Made by a program: the position numbers and the translations under genes | Assembly: GCF_907164915.1 (NCBI RefSeq) | Contig: NC_061862.1 | Span: 6,593,473 to 6,657,472 of the forward strand | DNA length: 64,000 nucleotides | Origin: Impatiens glandulifera | Taxonomy: Eukaryota; Streptophyta; Magnoliopsida; Ericales; Balsaminaceae | Direction: 5' to 3' | Notes under the pieces: model-generated | Seen by the model: the letters and a program-made list of their open reading frames with translations, nothing else | Database searches by the model: none | What the model was told of the DNA's origin: nothing | Shown: positions 34,585 through 46,887 of the stretch, one piece after another | How the letters are laid out: every line of letters starts with the position of its first letter | How positions within the stretch are numbered: the stretch's first letter is position 1

Positions 34585-36790
34585 GCCCATCCCCCTTTCC
34601 TCAGATGGTAGCATAGCAGCAGCAGACAAGTCTTCTTCATCAGCAGATCATCCGGTCTCCTCTATCACAACCGACAGGAGTCCCTTTGAGAAAACTCCAA
34701 AATGCCCACACCCTTTTCTTCCCTGATGCATCAAGATGTCGACCCATCTTTCAAACAATCTTTCCCATACTACCCACATTTTCATTCATTTTCCTAAATT
34801 ACTTATCTTCTATTTCTAAAATATTAATTAACCATTTAATTAACTTCACTCTCTCTCTCATTAATTATCCCTTCCTCTCTCTCAAATATTAATTAATATC
34901 TTTTTTTTCTCTATAAACTATTAATTAACTTATTAATTAACACTTTTATTTTAATTAACTAATTAAATATATTATATAAATATTAAAATAAAATAACACA
35001 TATATTTTAATTTTATTTAAATTTTTAAATATAATATATATATTTTCTTTTCTTTACATTATAAATTTTACTTAAATTTATAAATCTTTATTATAGATTC
35101 ACTCTCTTTTCTTTATATTATTTGAATTATTTAAATTTAATCTTAATTAATTCATTTATAATATTATTCATTAATCATATAATTTAACTTATAGGGATGA
35201 TAATGGAACGGTTCGGGACAGAGAATGTATTTATTATCCCCGCCCCGTTTTTATTTTGGAAATTTTTTTAATAACATCCTCGTCATGTTCAGCTTCATTC
35301 GGTTTCGGGGAATCCCCGTCGAGCACCGTTAATAAAATATATTTTTAAAAACATAAAAATTATTTAATAAAATTATATAAACGAATATTTTAATATAATA
35401 TATATTATAATATATTAAAATTTTATACTATTATAAAGAAATAAATTTACGACTCTTATAAAATATAATGAATAAATAAATATATTAATGATTTTATATA
35501 TTTAATTGTGTTTATAGTGTTCGGGACAGAAACAAGGTGAGATCGGGACGGCTTGAGGCGAGGGACACAAATATCATCACTGCCTCAGTCACGTTCGGTT
35601 TCGAAGAAAAATCGTCTTAAACGTGATATTTTGGTTCGATTTTCACAGGACGGATTCAAATTGTCATCTTTATTAACTTATCCTTCAAAATGTTAAAATA
35701 TTATTTATTTTCAGATTTATTATTATTGTTATGAACTTAAGTTAATTTAAATCATTTTAGTTAGTTTTTATCATCAAATAAAATCAATATTAAATATAAA
35801 AATTATTTAATAATTTAACTTATACTTCCAAATAATAAATTTGGTCATACCTTAATTCTTCAATAACATTTTATTATATTTTTACCATATTAAATAACTC
35901 AATATGTTCATTTAAAATATATTAATAATTTTAATTAGACTTATTTATTTTTAAATAACTTATTATGCTTATATATCATATTTTTATTTCTTATATGTTC
36001 ATAAATTTAAAATAAGGATACACAAATTAAATATAAATAGTATGATATTATTCTTTTTACTTGAAATACCATAATAAATTAACTTAACATTTAGTTTTCA
36101 CATGTTTATTATCGATGAAATTATACCTTTCAAAATTAAACAGTTGTTTTATGTTACAGTTGATTTTGTTTTTTTTAATTAAGGAAAACTAGCATCCTAA
36201 CGGTCATCGTCCTCGATTCAACCCAAAACGCTTTTAAATGGAAATAAAATCTGTGAGTTTTTTTTTTTTTTTAAACTGACTCTTACTATTGTGCTACTTT
36301 GATGGGTTAATTAATTTTGGTTGATAAACTCTTTAATACAATTTTTTTTTTAAATTAAACTAAACATATAATAAAGAGAATAATGTAAAGAAAATAAAGT
36401 AAATGTATAATAGAGATTTATAAATTTAAATAAAATTTATAATGTAAAAATATATATATATATATATATATATTATATTTATAAATTTAAAGAAAATAAA
36501 AATATATGTGTTATTTTATTTTAATATTTATATAATATATTTAATTAGTTAATTAAGAAGTTATGAGTCAGTTAATAGTTAAGAGATAAAGGAAAGAGTG
36601 AGAAATGATTAATAAATGGGTCAATTAATAATTTAGAGAAAATGTTAGAAAAATTGTTTGAAACATGGATTCTCAGATCACCCAACAGATTAATCAGCAG
36701 GAGCTCCTTTGAAAAGATCGGCAACCTCTGAATCACTGGACGAAATCAATCGACACAGACAGTGAGGAAACATCTAGATAAGGGGGATCG
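34585..36790. repeat. Inverted duplication flanking a hAT element
   Basis: The left arm (about 34585-35110) is the reverse complement of the right arm (about 36360-36790). Matching landmarks include ATCCCCCTT...AGATG near the outer ends, TTTCAAACAATCTTTC versus TTTCAAACAATTTTTC, and long AT-rich blocks such as ATTATATAAATATTAAAATA followed by AAATAACACATATATTTT. Divergence is moderate. The spacer of about 1.25 kb holds a hAT element (35192-35672). The right arm abuts the leader of the small gene at 36.8-37.9 kb, so the left arm may be an inverted copy of its promoter. Confidence 0.65.
35192..35672. mobile_element. Non-autonomous hAT element (481 bp)
   Basis: Left end TAGGGATGATAATGGAACGG; right end reverse-complemented TAAAGATGACAATTTGAATC. 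A perfect 8 bp target duplication, TTAACTTA, lies at 35184-35191 and 35673-35680. Sub-terminal GGTTCGGGAC/GTTCGGTTTCG motifs flank an AT-rich core. No coding capacity. Confidence 0.88.
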
Positions 36791-36829
36791 ATGAGCCATT
36801 TAAAAGGAGGAAAAAAAAAAAACCAGAGA

Positions 36830-37920
36830 TTATTGTTCTTCACCAGGTTCAGATTTGTTGAGTTTTTAAGTTATAGACCTCCATTTGTTGTGGGATCAAT
36901 GGTAAGCATTCGAAAATGGTTAATTTTCATGTTCTAGTTGCTCATTGTATGATTTTATTGCATAGTTTAATTATGAATGTGATTGGTAGTGAATGTAGAA
37001 GAGGTAAGATGTTTGGAATGAACCAAAAATGAAAAAACTCATTTTCAAATGTTTAGGATCCGCCTGTGCAGGTTTGGAAATTTTAGTTTTTAGTTTTTGC
37101 TGTGAAGAATGTTTATGTTTGTGTTGAATATGATAGACATGTTTTCACAAGAAATTTAAGAGCATCCTATTACTAAAAAACGATTTAAGCTGTTCTTTAA
37201 GAAACTCATTTCAGCTTGTTAAAAAAATCGGTTTTTCACATTCAAAGCTGTGACATTGTTTGATTTGGGTTTGGAAGGTGTGTTTTGTCCTATATTGCGT
37301 TTTGAGATTAGCAGGTATGGATTCTAACTTGAGGAAAGTGCAAATAGTTTGCTGAAACTTGGGTTTGGCTAGTTTACTGTCAGTGGTTAAAAAAGACAAA
37401 AGAATTAAATGTAAGAACCACCAGGAATCGAACCTAGGCCTGCCTAACTCCGTTGCGTCCCTCATAAAAATGACAATTTGAAACCGTACCGCGAAAACCG
37501 AACCGAATTGTCGCGTTTGAGACGGTTTTTTCCCGAAACCGAACGGGAATGGTATTTGTGTCTCCCGTTCCGATCTTGTCTCGATTCTTCTCCGAACAAT
37601 ATAAACATAATAAACCCTTGGGCCTTGCTCCTCCACTATCTTCAAATGCTTTTTCTGACTTTTCTTTTTTTATCAAAAAATTTATTGATTTGTTGATTGA
37701 GTTATGTTTCATTGATTCATTTTCTATCTGCAGAAGCATTGATTTATAAAACCAGTCTGCTAAAACGCAAGCTCTCATGGCGTATTGTTTTTCACGAGTG
37801 CTTAGAGATGAGACTCAAAAGGATTACATGACCGTAAAGTTGCCTCATTTCGAAATGTCTCCACCGAAAGAGAAGAATCACGGGGCTGAATCGGTTTCAG
37901 AAACTACGGTCGACCGATGA
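36830..37920 (+). CDS. Putative small gene: 5' UTR intron and 47-residue protein
   Basis: The coding part is 37777-37920: 47 residues starting MAYCFSRVLRDETQKDYMTV, with KLPHFEMSPPKEKN in the middle and ending in TTVDR. Just upstream is a good splice acceptor (polypyrimidine then CTGCAG, ending about 37733). A leader-like sequence at about 36830-36900 ends in a strong donor (ATG then GTAAGC), so a non-coding first exon and an intron of about 830 bp are likely. The N-terminus is mildly basic and could target an organelle. I do not recognise a family. The frame is GC-richer than the surroundings and uses ordinary plant codons, but it is short and chance coding is possible. The intron contains a tRNA-like B-box motif on the minus strand (near 37430). 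Confidence 0.45.
37400..37475 (-). repeat. tRNA-like B-box fragment, possible SINE remnant
   Basis: On the minus strand, GGCCTAGGTTCGATTCCTGG has a B-box core (GGTTCGATTCC) within a CTAGG/CCTGG stem, preceded by GACGCAACGGAG, which loosely resembles an A box. The spacing is too short for a full tRNA. It lies in the predicted intron of the small gene. Confidence 0.3.
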
Positions 37921-38970
37921 TCACACGATTACAAATGTTTTGAATTATTTAGAAAATGAATTTTATGGGCTTAACTAAGGTTTACAACAAGAATTTACAA
38001 TATCTATCATATAATACATTGGAAATGTGTGTGCAAAAGTAAAAACATTACACAAGTTGCATATTACATGATATTATCATGTATATCTAATCTAATAATA
38101 TTAAAAAAAACAAAAAAACATGAACATCAATATCTCATCTAATAATAATAATAATAAAAACGTGAGTTTCTTTTACACCTTATTATATCATATATATATA
38201 TATACTACTCATAATGTTAAAAGACTATTATGAGGACATAATGCTGTCGAGAAAGAAGATTCCTCATTCACTTTGAAATTGAAATACAAAGCAAAAGGAA
38301 TATTAGAAATACCTATTTTCCTATCAAAATTCCTAAATACATAGTTTAATATAAAATTATTCATCTGGAATTCTTTTTATAAACAAAACGAGGCTAAAAA
38401 AAGTTAATATATCTTATTAGTTTTGAATTTATATAAAATAAAAAAATTATTTAAAAATACATTGTAAGAGATAATGTTCTTAATTATATATTAATAAATT
38501 TAATAATAGTTTTCTATACAAATTCTAACTTTATTTGTTTTCAAATAGAAACCTATATATTATAGAAGTGACAAAAATCATATTTAAGTGATAAAAGATC
38601 ATATAAGAGTTTATTTTAAAAAATATAAATTATTGTAACACGATGAAAATTATGGCCAATTTTGTGTGATTCAGTGAATTGAATCGCTAAAAAAATATTT
38701 TTTATAAACAAATCAAATGGGAAATCATCTAAATAATCAAGTCATCTAAATAATCAATTAGACTTTATAATTAAATCTACTCATACGTCAGTCATACATC
38801 AGTCTAGTTATAGGTCTATATTAATTATTATTATATTGGCATTTTAAAAATTAATTTTATTCAACCATTTATTATATATAGACACGAATCAAACTTTTGG
38901 CCTAGGGGTATCTTCATATTCTCCACTGATCCTTTTGTTATTGATTTGTCATCTTCTTGATAGATCACTC
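37921..38970. other. AT-rich spacer
   Basis: Only poly-A/T tracts and short (TAA)n and TA runs are seen. The beginning should hold the 3' end of the small gene's transcript. Confidence 0.5.
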
Positions 38971-38978
38971 CCACCAAG

Positions 38979-39899
38979 CAGAGACGAATACACTATAGGG
39001 CTGCCCTGGGCTTAAGCCCACCCTGCCTGATGCTATTTTGTTTTTTCCTATGTGAGAGATGGAAGAGAGATAGGTATCATAGTGTTTGACAGTAGGTTTT
39101 TTAAATTAATTTTGTTTTAATGAAATCATATATTATTTTATTTCTTTAATTTCTTTTTTTTATTAAAAAAGTTATTTTTTTATTATTTAAATTTAATTTT
39201 TATTTACGATAGATAAAAAAAATTAAGAATATTTTAATTTTTAATAAACACAAACAAAAAAAATAATGTTTTTTCTAAAACTTTGATGAAACATGTTCTT
39301 TTAGAAAAAATTCAAAAATTTAAGATTATACCAACTTTATCGTTATTTTGATTTTAGTTATTTTTAGGTTGGTTTGATATGTTCGGCCTTATTCGAATTG
39401 GAGTTATTTTAAAAAGCTAGAGGAAAAAAAAGAATGATTGGTGATGATTTTAAGGAGGTCATGATTATTTTTGGTAAAAAAAAACTTAAAATGTATTATA
39501 TATATAAATAAAATAAAAAATAATAATTTAAATTAGAGAGTATTTTAGTATTTTGGTTAATGAAATAAGTGATGTAATTGTTGAGAATTGATTGATTGAA
39601 ATTGAAATATTGATTTTTGTTGAGTTTTTTAAAAAAAAAACCTAAAGAGAAGAAGCCTTTATTTGATGATTTTTATGATTTTTGAGTATTTTTTTATCTC
39701 TCAATTTTATTTTTACTTTCATTATGTTTAAATAATATTTCACAATAAAAAAATAATTTTTAAAATAATTAACAATAAAGTAACAATGTACCTGTTTCAA
39801 ACTTTTTAAAATAATAATAGTGATTCGTTTTACTTATTTATTATTTATTTAAACTATTTTTTAAGCCCATCCTATCGTTAATTTCTGGATCCGTCCCTG
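38979..39899. mobile_element. hAT element, CAGRGACGRAT family (921 bp)
   Basis: Left end CAGAGACGAATACACTATAG; right end reverse-complemented CAGGGACGGATCCAGAAATT. Both ends go on to a GGGCTTAA motif. A perfect 8 bp target duplication, CCACCAAG, lies at 38971-38978 and 39900-39907. No transposase is encoded. A MITE related to those at 17 kb appears nested at about 39381-39655. Confidence 0.87.
39381..39655. mobile_element. MITE nested in the hAT element
   Basis: Shares TGATTTTAAGGAGGT, a GGTAAAAAAAAACTTAAAA stretch, TATAAATAAAATAAAAAATA and TTTTGGTTAATGAA with the MITE cluster at 16989-17516. Its outer ends look like CGGCCTTATTCGAATTGG and, inverted, AGAAGCC-type sequence, but the borders are approximate. 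Confidence 0.45.
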
Positions 39900-40029
39900 C
39901 CACCAAGCTTCTAAGGTTTGAATTATTACCTTCCTAGGTTGATTGTGAAGTCACAATCAGAACTTTAATGATCGAACCGTGAAGAATTATATTAGAAAGT
40001 GAATAGAAAATTTAGAGAATGAAAATAAC

Positions 40030-40257
40030 TGTAACGATCTGCCTTTAGTATAAGAATTAATATCACATTTAATTCTACAGTTATGCAAAATTAAGTTAGT
40101 ATTTACGTTTCTTGTTTTCAGCATTTTTATAGGCGTAGTTTATTTTTCTTTTGCAGTAATCTGTTTTTTATCTTTATCTTTTGATAATTAGAAATCTCTC
40201 TTCATCTGTTTATTTCCACACTTCATTGTTCATCATTTTCTTGCATTCCGCACAACA
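40030..40257 (+). repeat. 5' LTR of the copia element
   Basis: Starts TGTAACGATCTGCC and ends CGCACAACA. It should hold the element promoter. Identical to the 3' LTR except at 40204. Confidence 0.97.
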
Positions 40258-40298
40258 ATTGGTATCAGAGCGGGTTAGATCCGATCAGATTATCACTT

Positions 40299-43200
40299 TT
40301 GTTTTCTGGCGAGAGAATGTCTTCAATGAATCTGAAAATCAAAAAATTCACAGGGCGAAACAGTTTTGGTCTATGGCAGATCAAAATGCGAGCCTTGCTT
40401 AAACAACAAGGCGTTTGGGCACCATTGTCGAAGGAAAAGGCGAAGATAGTTGCAGGTCCTGCAAAGGAGTCTTCCTCTGGTAAAATCACTGCTGAGATTG
40501 AGGTCTTGGAAGAGAAGGCGCACTCAACAATTTTACTCTGTCTGGCTGATGAAGTGATTACTGAGGTATCAGATGAAGATACCGCAATCGGTTTGTGGTC
40601 GAAGTTAGAGGCTTTGTACATGACAAAGTCACTAACTAACAAGTTGTTATTGAAGCAACGTCTGTTCAGTCTTCGTATGCTTGAAGGTAAGTCTCTTCGT
40701 GAACATCTTGATAAGTTAAACACTATATTACTTGAATTGAGAAATATAGATATTAAGATCAAAGATGAAGATGCTGCATTAATTCTGTTGGTATCTTTAC
40801 CTAACTCGTTTGAAAATTTTGTTCAATCGTTCGTTGTGGGTAAAGACTCTGTAACTCTAGAGGAAGTTCGGTCAGCACTTCATACTAGAGAACTGCGTCA
40901 TAAGGCGAGCGGTGAAATTGTAGACAATCAAGCATCTGGGTTGATTGTCAGCACAGTCAACTACAAAGGGTCTGGAAAGAAGAAGGATCAGAAATACAAA
41001 GCTAAGGGCCCTAATGCTAAAGACATCTGCAATTATTGTAAAGAACCTGGTCACTGGAAGAATAATTGTCCTAAAAAAAGGGGCAAATATTCTACGGCTG
41101 CGATAGCACATAAAGACAGAGACACCGACTCGGAGGAGGACATTGCCCTTGTAGCTAACGCTTCTCTACACCCTATTGATACGTGGGTGTTGGATTCAGG
41201 GTGTTCATATCATATGAGTCCGAACAAAGAATGGTTCGATACCTATGAAGATTATGATGGTGGAAACGTTGTCATGAGAAATGATGCCATATGTAAAACA
41301 GTGGGTATTGGGACTATCAAAATTCTGACTGATGATGGTAAGATACGGACCCTAACTGGCGTTCGGCATGTTCCTCAACTGAAGAAGAACTTAATATCTT
41401 TAGGCATTTTAGATGTTAAAGGTTTCAAGTTTAGCGGTGAAGAAGGAACATTGTGCATCAGTAAAGGTTCAAAAATAATACTGAAAGGTATTAAACAGAA
41501 TACCTTGTATATACTACAAGGTAAGACGCTGACAGGTTCCGCTGCGGTCGCATCCAAATCTGTGAATCGGCACCCTGATGTAACCAAGTTGTGGCATATG
41601 CGACTTGGACATATGGGGGAGAGGGGGATGCAAATTCTGTCCAAACGAGATCTTTTATCTGGCCACAAGGTTACCAACCTTGAGTTGTGTGAACACTGCA
41701 TTTTCGGGAAAAAACATCGCCGCAAGTTCAGTATGGGAGTTCACAAAACTAAGGGCACACTGGATTATATCCACTCTGATTGCTGGGGTCCTGCTCAAGT
41801 TGAAGGTATAGGAGGTTATAGCTATTTTGTAACATTCATAGATGATTACTCAAGGATGACCTGGTTGTATCTTCTGAGACATAAGAGAGAGGTATTTAAG
41901 ACCTTCAAACATTGGAAGGCACTAGTGGAGAATCAAACTGGAAAGAAGGTTAAGAGGCTGCGAACAGATAATGGGCTTGAATTCTGTTCATCTGAGTTTA
42001 ATGAGTTCTGCAGGGATATGGGGATTGCAAGACATCACACTGTCTGAGGTACACCACAGCAGAATGGTGTAGTAGAAAGGGTGAATCAAACATTGTTAGA
42101 GAGAGTTAGAAGCATGCTCTCTAATGCGGGATTGACTAGAAAGTACTGGAGCGAGGCTGTCTTAACAGCTTGCTATCTGATAAATCGTGCACCACACACT
42201 GAGATTGATTGCAGAATCCCTTACGAGGTATGGTCTGGTAATGTCGTTGATTATTCTCATTTGAAAGTCTTTGGGTGCACATCTTACTATCATGATAATG
42301 AAGGAAAGTTGGAACCAAGGGAAAAACAGGGTATTTTCATGGGCTATGGAGATGGAGTCAAGGGATATAGAATTTGGTCATCTTCTGAAGGTAGAGTAAT
42401 CCTCAGCAGGGATGTCACCTTTAATGAGAAGTTTATACTTAACTCCTCTATCAAGCCATCACTTTCTGGAGAAAATAATAATACCGAGAAACAGGTGGAG
42501 CTTGAGGTGGCTCCAGTTCAAGGGACAACTGACATGACACACGATACTGATAAGCCATCTGAGGAAGTTTATCAATTTGGAGCACCTGAAAGTCAATCTG
42601 ACATTGCAACACGACCTAGAAGGCAAATTAAAGCTCCTGACAGGTTAATTCATTCAATCGAGGGAAGAAAGATCTCAACTGGTCCTGGAAGTAGGACAAG
42701 CAGTCCCTCTATAAATGATACTGAAGAAATGGTAAGTTATGCACTTCAGGTAGCTGAAGATGTCATACATAACGAGCCATCTTCTTACAATGAAGCTGTT
42801 AATGTTGTTGATTCTGCGCAATGGATTGTTGCCATGTGTGAGGAGATGGAATCACTTCACAAGAATAATACATGGGAGCTGGTTACTTTACCTAAGGGAA
42901 GAAGAGTCATTGGGTGTAAATAGATTTTCAAAAGGAAAGATGGAACCTCTAGTGCTGAAGGGACCAGATATAAAGCACGATTAGTTGCAAAGGGATTCAG
43001 TCAAAAGGAAGGCGTAGACTACAATGAGATATTCTCACCTGTAGTCCGACACACTTCTATCAGGGTACTACTAGCTATAGTAGCACATCAGGATCTGGAA
43101 CTCGAGCAATTAGACGTGAAGACAGCTTTCTTACATGGTGAGATTGAAGAGGATATACTGGTGAGTCAGCCTGAAGGATTTCTTGTTCCTGGTAAGGAAA

Positions 43201-44330
43201 CACAAGTTTGTAGTCTGAAGAAGTCTTTGTATGGACTTAAACAGTCTCCTCGACAGTGGTATAAGCGGTTTGACAATTTCATGATTGAACATGGTTACAA
43301 TAGGAGTGCATATGATTGTTGTGTCTATCACAACAAAGTCAGTGATGGTTCTTTGATTTATTTACTCCTGTATGTAGACGACATGTTAATCGCAGCCAAG
43401 AAGATGTCGGAGATTCAAAAACTAAAAGACCTTTTTAGTTCTGAGTTTGATATGAAAGATCTAGGTGGAGCACGAAAAATTCTGGGCATAGAAATAGTAA
43501 GAGATCGAGTTCAAAAGAAGCTATTTCTTTCACAGAAGAGTTATATTTTGAAAATGTTGTCTCGTTTTAGGATGAGTACAGCAAAGGCTCTCAATACTCC
43601 TGCTGCTATTACTGATCATTTGTCTGCATTCGCACCCCAGTCTGAAGCTGAGAAGTTATACATGTCTAATGTACCGTATGCTAGTGCGGTGAGTAGTTTA
43701 ATGTATTCCATGGTATGCACTAGACCTGATATTGCGTATTCAGTTAGTGTTGTTAGCAGGTTTATGTCTCGACCTGGTAAGGAACACTAGCAAGCGGTAA
43801 AGAGAATATTTCGCTATCTAAGAGGCACATCCGATGTTGGTCTCATTTATGGGAGTAATAACTAGTGTCTCGTAACTGGTTATTCTGACTCAGATTATGC
43901 TACAGATATCGATGGTAGAAGATCAATGACTGGTTATGTTTACACCCTTGGTGACTCTGTGGTTAGTTGGAAGGCAACATTACAGTCGACGGTGACGTTG
44001 TCCACTACCGAGGCTGAGTATATGGCGCTAACTGAAGCAGCCAAGGAAGGTATATGGTTGAAAAGATTAATCAGTGACCTTGGTATCCATCATGATCAGA
44101 CAATTGTTTTTTGTGATAGCTTAAGTGCTATTTGTTTGGCCAAAGATCAAGTGCATTATGATAGAACCAAACATATTGATGTTCGTTATCATTTTCTTCG
44201 TACTGAGAAGAGAATCAAAGTGAAGAAGATCAGTACACATCATAATCCTGCTGACATGTTCACGAAGCCGGTTCCATTTAACAAATTCACCCATTGTTTG
44301 GACCTGCTAAATGTTGACAGTTGGAAGTAG
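40299..44330 (+). pseudogene. copia gag-pol polyprotein with four in-frame stops
   Basis: One frame without frameshifts, starting at 40299 or the next ATG (40317). Gag contains the zinc knuckle CNYCKEPGHWKNNC (about residues 247-260). Protease has DSGCSYHMSP. Integrase has the HHCC region (WHMRLGHMGERGM and CEHCIFGKKH) and catalytic DCWGP, DDYSRMTW and TDNGLEF. RT has KTAFLHGEIEEDI, LYGLKQSPRQWY and the intact YVDDMLIA. RNase H has [13 protein letters not shown] and [12 protein letters not shown]. Stops interrupt it at 42045-42047 (TGA, in integrase just before GTPQQNGVVER), 42921-42923 (TAG, start of RT), 43788-43790 (TAG) and 43863-43865 (TAG). At each place the surrounding family motif continues in frame. 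The polyprotein cannot be made in full, so this copy is not autonomous. Confidence 0.95.
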
Positions 44331-44378
44331 TTTGATCAGGCTCTTCTTGTTGGGTGATACTAAGGCAAGGTGGAGATT

Positions 44379-44606
44379 TGTAACGATCTGCCTTTAGTAT
44401 AAGAATTAATATCACATTTAATTCTACAGTTATGCAAAATTAAGTTAGTATTTACGTTTCTTGTTTTCAGCATTTTTATAGGCGTAGTTTATTTTTCTTT
44501 TGCAGTAATCTGTTTTTTATCTTTATCTTTTGATAATTAGAAATCTCTCTTCGTCTGTTTATTTCCACACTTCATTGTTCATCATTTTCTTGCATTCCGC
44601 ACAACA
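44379..44606 (+). repeat. 3' LTR of the copia element
   Basis: Same length and sequence as the 5' LTR apart from G at 44553. It is followed directly by the target duplication ATAAC. Confidence 0.97.
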
Positions 44607-44611
44607 ATAAC

Positions 44612-44785
44612 CTTTAATGAAAATTTGTCTATTGAAATTGATAGAAATAAGAACACGATTACAATCCTTAAATAAAATAAAACATAACTAATACATTAAA
44701 CTAAAGACATGAAGAGTCTCATTACTAGATAAGATCAAGAGTCTTGGACAATTTAAGAGGTTCTTTAACAACCAAAGACTCCTTA

Positions 44786-44818
<33 letters not shown>

Positions 44819-46690
44819 GATTGAACAAATGTTGATCATCTACTGGTTGTTGGGTCTCGTGAGAAAGCTCCATCGAAAAGGATGAGTCACGACTCACGAG
44901 TACTCAAAAACTAGTTTATAATCTCATCTACATTATGGTCGTGGTGATTCTTTTATTGCTTTTACTTGTTCTTGATATAATTAGATACAAATTCAATATG
45001 AGTGACATGGATTAAGTAAGAAAGAGATATAGAGGTAATATATGCCTAAACTAATGAAGTCTCTTTATCTATTTATCAAATAAGCCCTATACTATTTGTG
45101 TGATATTTTTCATCAAATTTGGAAAAATATCATATGGGCCAACTAAATTTTATTTATTTTTAATTACTAAATCAATGCATGAAATATATATTTTATGCTT
45201 TATATTGCAGAAATCTTTACTTATATAGTTTATTTTATTATATATGAATGAAAATCTTAACAATATTACTTCCACCATTTATTATATTAAAAAACTAAAT
45301 ATTAAGTAAAAATATTTATTTAGTTCTTGAAGGAGAGAATCAGTAAAAATAATTATAATAATATTATAACAATTATTTTAATCATTTTTGCAGTCGACAA
45401 TAAAATTTAAATACAATAAATATTTTGTATAAATTTATTATCGGGAGTTAATTTATAGTTTACTAACTTTGAAAATATTGCTTTACTAACTTTGTTGCAT
45501 TATTTTAATTTATGCATTTTTTAAAATTTAAATAAATGTACCTCGAACACACTTTTTTTATATATATTTTCATAACATTTTTTTATTAATATAATGATTA
45601 TTTTATTTTAAAAAATAATAATAAATATCAATTTATCCCATCTTATAATTTAGATGTAAAAAATATATAAATATTCTAAGATTCGAAATTAAATTGTGTT
45701 TGTAGGGCTTACATTCTAAAGATAATAGAACATAGGTTTTCAAGAAAAAAAAAAAGAAAAAAAAAAGCATATATTGAATAAAAGCTTAGTGTAATATAAC
45801 AATAAAAGGTCATATTTATCACTAAAATTATTTATTATTATAAATAATAAATAATAAATAAAAATGAGTGCGCAGCATCAAATACACTTAAAACACTGAA
45901 TTTTTTTTAAAGAAATAATAAAAACGCTAGATCAAATAAAAAACAAATATAAAAATACTAGTATATATTAACACATCTCCTCCCTTTAATTATTATTTTA
46001 ATAATATAATCTAAATTTTTTATTACAAGAAAAACACAACTAAATTAGTTTATAATATTAATATTTCTAATTAATTTATATAAGTTTAGAAAAATTTATA
46101 TAAAAAATGTAATATTAAAAATGGATTAATTTAATCTCTTTTTAACTTTTATATATATATATATATATATTATTTATCTTTAATTCATTTTTTTTTTATA
46201 TTTTTATATATTTTTTTTAATTATATATATTTTTATGAGTTTATATTATTTTTTAATTTTTAATATAAACAAATTTTTGTCACCCAAAATTATTTAAATT
46301 AAATAAAATTTTATTTTAAATTTTATTTTATTAAAGAAAATAAACATAAATTTAAACTTAATAATTAGTGCATTAATTTTATTTAAATTATGATGAGTTG
46401 TTATTTGAATAAGAAAAATAAGTTTTAATAATTTATTAAAATATTATATTATATAAAATAAAATAATATTAAAATTTAAATTAAAAAAAAATATAAAATT
46501 AAACATTTTTAATTTAAAGATAAGATTTTGTTAATATTAAAAAAAGTATAAATATATTTTTATAGTAAATAACTTTAATTAGATAAAAACTAACTAATAC
46601 TTTTATATACATTTTTAATAGTTCATCCTTTAAATAAATTAACAAAATAATTTATTACTAATTTTTTTTATCAAACACAAAAATATATTT
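44612..46690. other. AT-rich spacer
   Basis: No gene. It holds an (ATT)n microsatellite at about 44787-44817, a TA run at 46149-46171 and an A-rich tract near 45740-45770. The right edge leads into the INCENP promoter. Confidence 0.55.
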
Positions 46691-46739
46691 AAATGGGCCC
46701 TATTATGGGTAAAAAAAATGTAAGACGATCCGACCCTGA

Positions 46740-46887
46740 TATTGAATACTCTCTCTCCTTTCAGATCCGGAATTTGAAAATCCCAATCCCGCTGCTATTC
46801 GCCATGGCATCGCAGTCATTCAATGGCATAAACTTCTCTCTGTAAAGAAACGTATGAGAGTGTGTTCATGACTGCTTAGATCCGAAG
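46740..46887 (+). promoter_or_regulatory. INCENP 5' leader with three upstream ORFs
   Basis: A pyrimidine-rich CTCTCTCTCC stretch (about 46749) suggests a transcription start region. Three short upstream frames precede the main ATG: 46804-46845 (13 codons plus stop, in the strong context GCCATGGC), 46854-46871 (5 codons) and 46868-46879 (3 codons, overlapping the second). All end before 46888. They would be expected to lower or condition translation of the main frame. The first could also be spliced out if the real leader differs. Confidence 0.5.

Larger units (their letters stand above)
40030..44606 (+). mobile_element. Complete Ty1/copia LTR retrotransposon
   Basis: 4,577 bp with TG...CA LTRs of 228 bp at 40030-40257 and 44379-44606. 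They differ at one visible site (A at 40204, G at 44553). A 5 bp target duplication, ATAAC, is at 40025-40029 and 44607-44611. The primer-binding site TGGTATCAGAGC (40260-40271) matches initiator tRNA-Met, and a purine-rich tract precedes the 3' LTR (about 44362-44378). Internal order gag-protease-integrase-RT-RNase H defines copia. The nearly identical LTRs mean a very recent insertion. Confidence 0.97.

Noticed and set aside
37211..37778. Overlapping ORFs of 144 and 114 residues (minus) and 66-72 residues (plus)
   Set aside because: They overlap each other in the predicted intron of the small gene, share no recognisable motif, and contain the tRNA-like fragment.
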